DNA of 64,000 nt from the NCBI GenBank assembly GCA_964537925.1, contig CAZICV010000001.1, positions 186,001 through 250,000 of the forward strand. Reading direction: 5' to 3'. Source of the DNA: SLDF01 sp964537925. GTDB lineage: Bacteria > Bacteroidota > Bacteroidia > Chitinophagales > Saprospiraceae. The translations under genes and the position numbers were made by a program. The notes below the pieces were generated by a model, which made no database searches, was not told the origin of the DNA, and saw only the letters and a program-made list of their open reading frames with translations. The stretch's first letter is position 1. Every line of letters starts with the position of its first letter. Shown here piece after piece: positions 60,051-64,000 of this stretch.

Positions 60051-62528
60051 TTATCGGCGCGCTACCCGCACAATAACCTCCCTGTTGTAGTTTGGTATGG
60101 TGACTGAAGGCAAGTCATGTAGTACATCCTGCCTTGCGTAGTACAAAGGCTCTCTGTATACCTCCCCGGGATAGACCATACGCACCTCGATCGCCCCGGA
60201 CACAGCAGGGCTGCCATCTACGCTGAAACTGATCCCTGCATCCGGGACCAGACCGTGAAAGATCAGCTGCAGGTATCGAAACTTCGAGGGAAACGCTCCT
60301 TCCACCGCTTCGAATACCCAGGTACTTCCTTCATCCATGCTACTGATCCGCCGCCTGTACCCGGCTCCGTCTTCATAGGCATAGCTCAGGCCGTCGTCTT
60401 CATAGTAAGTGAACACCTCGCCCGCTTCGCCTGCGTACAGGTGTACAAACAGTGTGTCGGAGGCCTGCTCGCCGGTATGCGGTACTGTCGCCTGGAGTGG
60501 CAGCACGCTGCCGCCCCGCACAAATACCGGCAGGCGATGAAGAGGAGCTTCTACATAGGTCTCTCTGCCACCGGTATATACGCTGTCCGTATAAAGATCG
60601 TACCATCTGCCGGGCGGGAAATAAACACGGACGGCAGATGCCTGGCTGCCTGCCGGCGCCACCATAAGCGACGGCCCGAACATATACTGCTGCTGGTAAG
60701 CCCTGTCATAGACCATCGGGTCGTGCGTATACGGGATTGCAAGGGACCTGGACACAGGCATACCGTTCCGGCTCGCATCATAAAAAGCGGAATAGATATA
60801 AGGCAGCATTTTGTACCTGAACTTGAGGTAATGCCTGGCGATCGCCTCTACTTCTTCTCCATAGCTCCAGGGTTCGGAATCCCGCATATTGATCATCTTG
60901 TGCCCCCGCAACATCGGCGAGAAAACGCCTATGGTCAGCCAGCGTGCATAGAGCTGGGAACTGGCCTCACCGGCAAAGCCCCCGATATCTACCCCGGCAA
61001 ATGCCACCCCACCCAGCCCGAGGCTATTGACCAGGCGTACACCGAGCATCATGTGGTCGTCACTCGCTGTGTTGTCGCCTGTCCATACGGCCGAATAGCG
61101 CTGTACTCCGGCGAAACCTGCTCTCGTCAGCACAAAGGGGCGCTGCCCGTTCATCAGCTTCCGGACACCTTCATAAGTGGCACGGGCCATCTGCATCCCG
61201 TATACATTCCTGACCTGCAAGGTCGTAGCTCCCCGGCCGTCAAAATCAAATTGCACATGAGATGGGAAAGCCTGCCCCCAGGTGGCCGGCTCATTCATAT
61301 CATTCCAGAAGCCGGTCACGCCTTCCGACACGTATCCGCCAAATGATTTTCCCCACCATTCGCGCGCCGCAGGTTTGGTAAAGTCCGGAAAATGGCAAAG
61401 CCCCGGCCACACGCTCCCTGCATAAAGCGTATTGTCCGGGTACCTGGCAAAGGCCTGCTGCCTCAGTCCGTCCTCATATGCCTGATATCCCGGCTCCACT
61501 TTGATCCCCGGGTCTACAATCACGGTCGTCCTGACGCCCAGCTTCCGGAGCGAGTCAATCATGGTCGCAGGTTGTGGAAACCGCATCTTGTTCCACGTGA
61601 ATATCTTGTATGCATCCATGTAATGGATATCCAGGTACAAGACATCGAGCGGTATGTCTTTCTCGCGAAAGGTGCGCGCCAGGGACAGCACTTCCTTGTC
61701 CGGGAAATAGCTCCAGCGGCATTGCTGATAACCCAGGCTCCATACAGGCGGCAAAGGCATACGCCCTGTAAGGGCAGTATAGGCCTCGATGATACCCGGC
61801 ACCGTGGAACGCCCTATGAAATAGTAATCCAGGTCTCCGGATTCGGCGGTAAACGAGGAAAAACGATCATTGGATGCACCAAAATTGAAATGGGTCCTGG
61901 ATGTGTTGTCGAGGAAAATCCCGTAACACAACCCATGATGCACGCCAATATAAAAGGGAATGGATACATATAATGGGTCATCGTTGAGGTCGTAACCGGG
62001 CACATCGCTGTTCCAGTTGATATATGCGCTGCCCCGCCTGTCCAGGTCACCCGTCTTCTCTCCCAGGCCGACGAAGCGCTCTCCGTCCTGCAGTGTTTTA
62101 TATACTGTGGCCTCATGACCGGTCCAGGCGATTCCGAAACCCGGATCATCGGCATTGAGCAGCCGACCCTCAGCATCGTAAAAGGAGAACCGCAGCGGTT
62201 TCTTCTGTATGACCAGCGACATTGAATCGGTCTGTATGGTCAGCTGCTGGTTGTCTTCCCTGTAACGGTAAGGGACTTCTGTAGGAGCGGCAATCACCGA
62301 GTAGGAGAAGTCCCTCGCCGGAAACGCCTCTTTCCCCGCACGGACCCTGAATACATGAAAATCGTATACACTGATGCGGACATGGGCGTTGCTTGTCCTG
62401 ATATTGATATGTCGCCCCTGCCTGCTTGCAGAAACCAGGTTGCCTATCGATGCGTATTCCTGCCCCCACCCACTTACGGGCCCTACAAGTGCAAGAAGCA
62501 AGGCGATGATCTTCAAACGATGGTCCAT
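60051..62528 (-). CDS. Glycoside hydrolase family 31 enzyme
   Basis: An 825-residue exported glycosidase with a signal peptide (first ~22 residues), an N-terminal beta-sandwich, a TIM-barrel and C-terminal beta domains. The nucleophile is the aspartate of GFWNDMNEPATW, and the acid/base that of the TGDN element in VWTGDNTASDD; both are GH31 hallmarks. The YQQCRWSYFPDKEVLSLART and MPLPPVWSLGYQQC parts are typical of alpha-glucosidases/xylosidases. It is divergent from the sugar transporter gene, suggesting joint use of released sugar. Confidence 0.96.
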   Translation of the reverse strand: MDHRLKIIALLLALVGPVSGWGQEYASIGNLVSASRQGRHINIRTSNAHVRISVYDFHVFRVRAGKEAFPARDFSYSVIAAPTEVPYRYREDNQQLTIQTDSMSLVIQKKPLRFSFYDAEGRLLNADDPGFGIAWTGHEATVYKTLQDGERFVGLGEKTGDLDRRGSAYINWNSDVPGYDLNDDPLYVSIPFYIGVHHGLCYGIFLDNTSRTHFNFGASNDRFSSFTAESGDLDYYFIGRSTVPGIIEAYTALTGRMPLPPVWSLGYQQCRWSYFPDKEVLSLARTFREKDIPLDVLYLDIHYMDAYKIFTWNKMRFPQPATMIDSLRKLGVRTTVIVDPGIKVEPGYQAYEDGLRQQAFARYPDNTLYAGSVWPGLCHFPDFTKPAAREWWGKSFGGYVSEGVTGFWNDMNEPATWGQAFPSHVQFDFDGRGATTLQVRNVYGMQMARATYEGVRKLMNGQRPFVLTRAGFAGVQRYSAVWTGDNTASDDHMMLGVRLVNSLGLGGVAFAGVDIGGFAGEASSQLYARWLTIGVFSPMLRGHKMINMRDSEPWSYGEEVEAIARHYLKFRYKMLPYIYSAFYDASRNGMPVSRSLAIPYTHDPMVYDRAYQQQYMFGPSLMVAPAGSQASAVRVYFPPGRWYDLYTDSVYTGGRETYVEAPLHRLPVFVRGGSVLPLQATVPHTGEQASDTLFVHLYAGEAGEVFTYYEDDGLSYAYEDGAGYRRRISSMDEGSTWVFEAVEGAFPSKFRYLQLIFHGLVPDAGISFSVDGSPAVSGAIEVRMVYPGEVYREPLYYARQDVLHDLPSVTIPNYNREVIVRVARR

Positions 62529-62738
62529 GCCGCTTTTTGCCTATGAAGCTAATCAGATCCCGGCTTACAGGCAAGATAAAAAACCGATTGCACGTGCATT
62601 TTGCATTACATAGTGCTGATATTCAGCGCTATCGCCAACACATATTGTTCATTTTACACCAACCTCAGACTTATGCTTCATTTTTGTTACCAGCTTGTTG
62701 CAAAAAATGGTTAATATCACCGAGCTTATCAACCAGAT

Positions 62739-64000
62739 ATGAGTCAGACAACAACGAAAACCAACTACGGAGCGCTGATCACCGTCGTCACGGTATTTTT
62801 TTTCTGGGGCTTTGTGGCTGCTTCAAACGGGATTTTCATCCCTTTCTGCAAGAAGTACTTTGAACTTACGCAGTTCCAGTCACAGCTGATCGATACGGCC
62901 TTTTATGCCGCTTATTTCATAGGCTCGCTGCTCTTGTGGCTGGCATCTCAATCCTTCCGGATCGATTTTCTCAACAAGATCGGTTACAAGAAAGGGATCA
63001 TATACGGCCTGTTGCTATCCGTAGCAGGGGCGGTCCTGATGATTTTGGCTGTCGGGAGCGGATCATTCGGCTTCATACTCGCCGCCCTGTTTGTCATCGC
63101 CCTTGGCTTCTCTCTCCAGCAGACTGCCGCACATCCCTTCGCCATCGGCCTGGGTCCGGCCGAGTCCGGTGCACATCGACTCAACCTGGCCGGTGGGATC
63201 AATTCTTTCGGTACACTGCTGGGGCCGGTCATCGTGAGCGTGCTCTTGTTCGGCGATCTCACAGGAGCAGCCGCCGACAATGCGACTCCGGACTCGATCA
63301 ATATATTGTACATACTTCTCGCCATAGTGTTCCTGCTGGCTGCTGTATTGCTCGCCGTAGCCAGGCTACCCCGCGTCACCACCGGAGATGAACCGTTTGA
63401 GCCTGGCCTGGGCGCACTCCGCTTCCCTCAGCTCAGGCTGGGTATGCTGGCCATCTTTGTATATGTAGGCGTGGAGGTCACTATACAGAGCAATATGGGT
63501 GAGCTCCTTATCCTGCCAGAGTTCGGTGGCTATGATGTATCCGAGATATCGCATTTCATCTCGCTGTACTGGGGCAGCCTCATGATCGGCAGGATGAGCG
63601 GTGCGCTCAGCGCATTCGAGATGAGACGCCCGCTGAAAAACCTGCTGACGGTAGTGGTACCGCTCATAGCTTTCGGCCTGATCATCGCTGTCAACCACCT
63701 CAAGGGCAATGACATGAGCGATTTATACGTATATGTCATCTGCGTACTGATATTGATCGGCGGTATCTTTATGAGTAAAGACAACCCGGCACGAATGCTG
63801 CTGATATTCTCTGTGCTGGGTATTGCAGCTATGCTCATAGGGGTACTCACTACGGGTGAGATAGCCAAGCTGGCGTTCCTAAGCGGTGGACTCTGCTGCA
63901 GTATCGGCTGGCCCTGTATATTTGCGCTCAGCGTCACGGGACTCGGCAAGTATACCAGCCAGGGATCGGCTTTCCTGATCATGATGATATTGGGCGGCGC
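62739..64000 (+). CDS. FHS-family sugar:H+ symporter (glucose/galactose transporter type), 5' part
   Basis: A major-facilitator protein that continues past the window edge; 420 codons are visible. It has MFS helices with an FHS-type opening (FFFWGFVAASNGIFIPFCKKYF), the segment LLWLASQSFRIDFLNKIGYKKG between helices 2 and 3, AHPFAIGLGPAESGAHRLNL and FGTLLGPVIVS, and EVTIQSNMGELL. This is the GluP/FucP-like family that imports hexoses with protons. Divergent from the GH31 gene by 210 bases, in which I see no clear consensus promoter. Confidence 0.93.
   Translation, partial: MSQTTTKTNYGALITVVTVFFFWGFVAASNGIFIPFCKKYFELTQFQSQLIDTAFYAAYFIGSLLLWLASQSFRIDFLNKIGYKKGIIYGLLLSVAGAVLMILAVGSGSFGFILAALFVIALGFSLQQTAAHPFAIGLGPAESGAHRLNLAGGINSFGTLLGPVIVSVLLFGDLTGAAADNATPDSINILYILLAIVFLLAAVLLAVARLPRVTTGDEPFEPGLGALRFPQLRLGMLAIFVYVGVEVTIQSNMGELLILPEFGGYDVSEISHFISLYWGSLMIGRMSGALSAFEMRRPLKNLLTVVVPLIAFGLIIAVNHLKGNDMSDLYVYVICVLILIGGIFMSKDNPARMLLIFSVLGIAAMLIGVLTTGEIAKLAFLSGGLCCSIGWPCIFALSVTGLGKYTSQGSAFLIMMILGG

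Overview
The window is a chromosomal segment of a Bacteroidota bacterium with moderately high GC. It probably belongs to the Saprospirales/Chitinophagales side of the phylum, which I infer from style rather than from a marker gene. Evidence for the phylum: type IX secretion (T9SS) parts (PorP/SprF protein, OmpA-family partner, plug-type protein, a very large cargo with a C-terminal sorting domain), a split transketolase, many lipoproteins, LytTR two-component pairs, and promoters of the Bacteroidota form TTG-(19..21)-TAnnTTTG upstream of several genes. No tRNA, rRNA, insertion sequence, prophage or CRISPR array was seen.

Layout. 0-5 kb: end of a class III aminotransferase, a DUF418 membrane protein, a large hybrid histidine kinase, and 3-methyladenine glycosylase I. 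5-10.6 kb: a T9SS cargo protein with two paralogous lipoproteins behind it. 10.7-15.8 kb: cytochrome c-like lipoprotein, YceI protein, propeller-type histidine kinase and LytTR regulator, the last three nearly touching. 15.9-20 kb: split transketolase plus a trans-sulfuration enzyme, then HU and ribosomal protein S20 as a divergent pair with recognisable promoters and terminators. 20-24 kb: bestrophin-like channel, then an overlapping trio of sigma factor, small acidic/basic protein and ClpP paralogue, then DUF1697 and small envelope proteins. 24-34 kb: Lnt, MetRS, PnuC and T9SS envelope proteins. 34-42 kb: housekeeping enzymes (fumarylacetoacetase, MetF, CysZ/EI24-type protein, CsaA, PadR-PspC pair, PdxH, bacilliredoxin, esterase, heme lipoprotein). 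42-51.7 kb: RND-type adaptor and TolC without a pump, T9SS plug protein, GuaB, TadA, Pcm and a phosphohexomutase.

The most unusual region is 51.8-58.9 kb: eleven consecutive same-strand genes for small (about 171-181 residue) cysteine-rich lipoproteins that I cannot assign to any family I know. They share a lipobox, a C-x2-C ... SCCC ... LCGT ... GP ... CAA ... C-P core, and mostly even cysteine numbers (12, 16 or 18, excluding the lipid cysteine). Paired gain and loss of cysteines points to disulfides. Signal-peptide DNA is nearly the same from copy to copy while the rest varies, and at least one member looks like a mosaic. Long perfect inverted repeats lie between some members, and a 668-base AT-rich gene-free leader with a plausible promoter precedes the array. 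I regard this as the best candidate for an undescribed system, perhaps a diversifying set of surface lipoproteins. Beyond the array are an ElaA-type acetyltransferase, a GH31 glycosidase and the start of an FHS-family sugar transporter that runs off the window.
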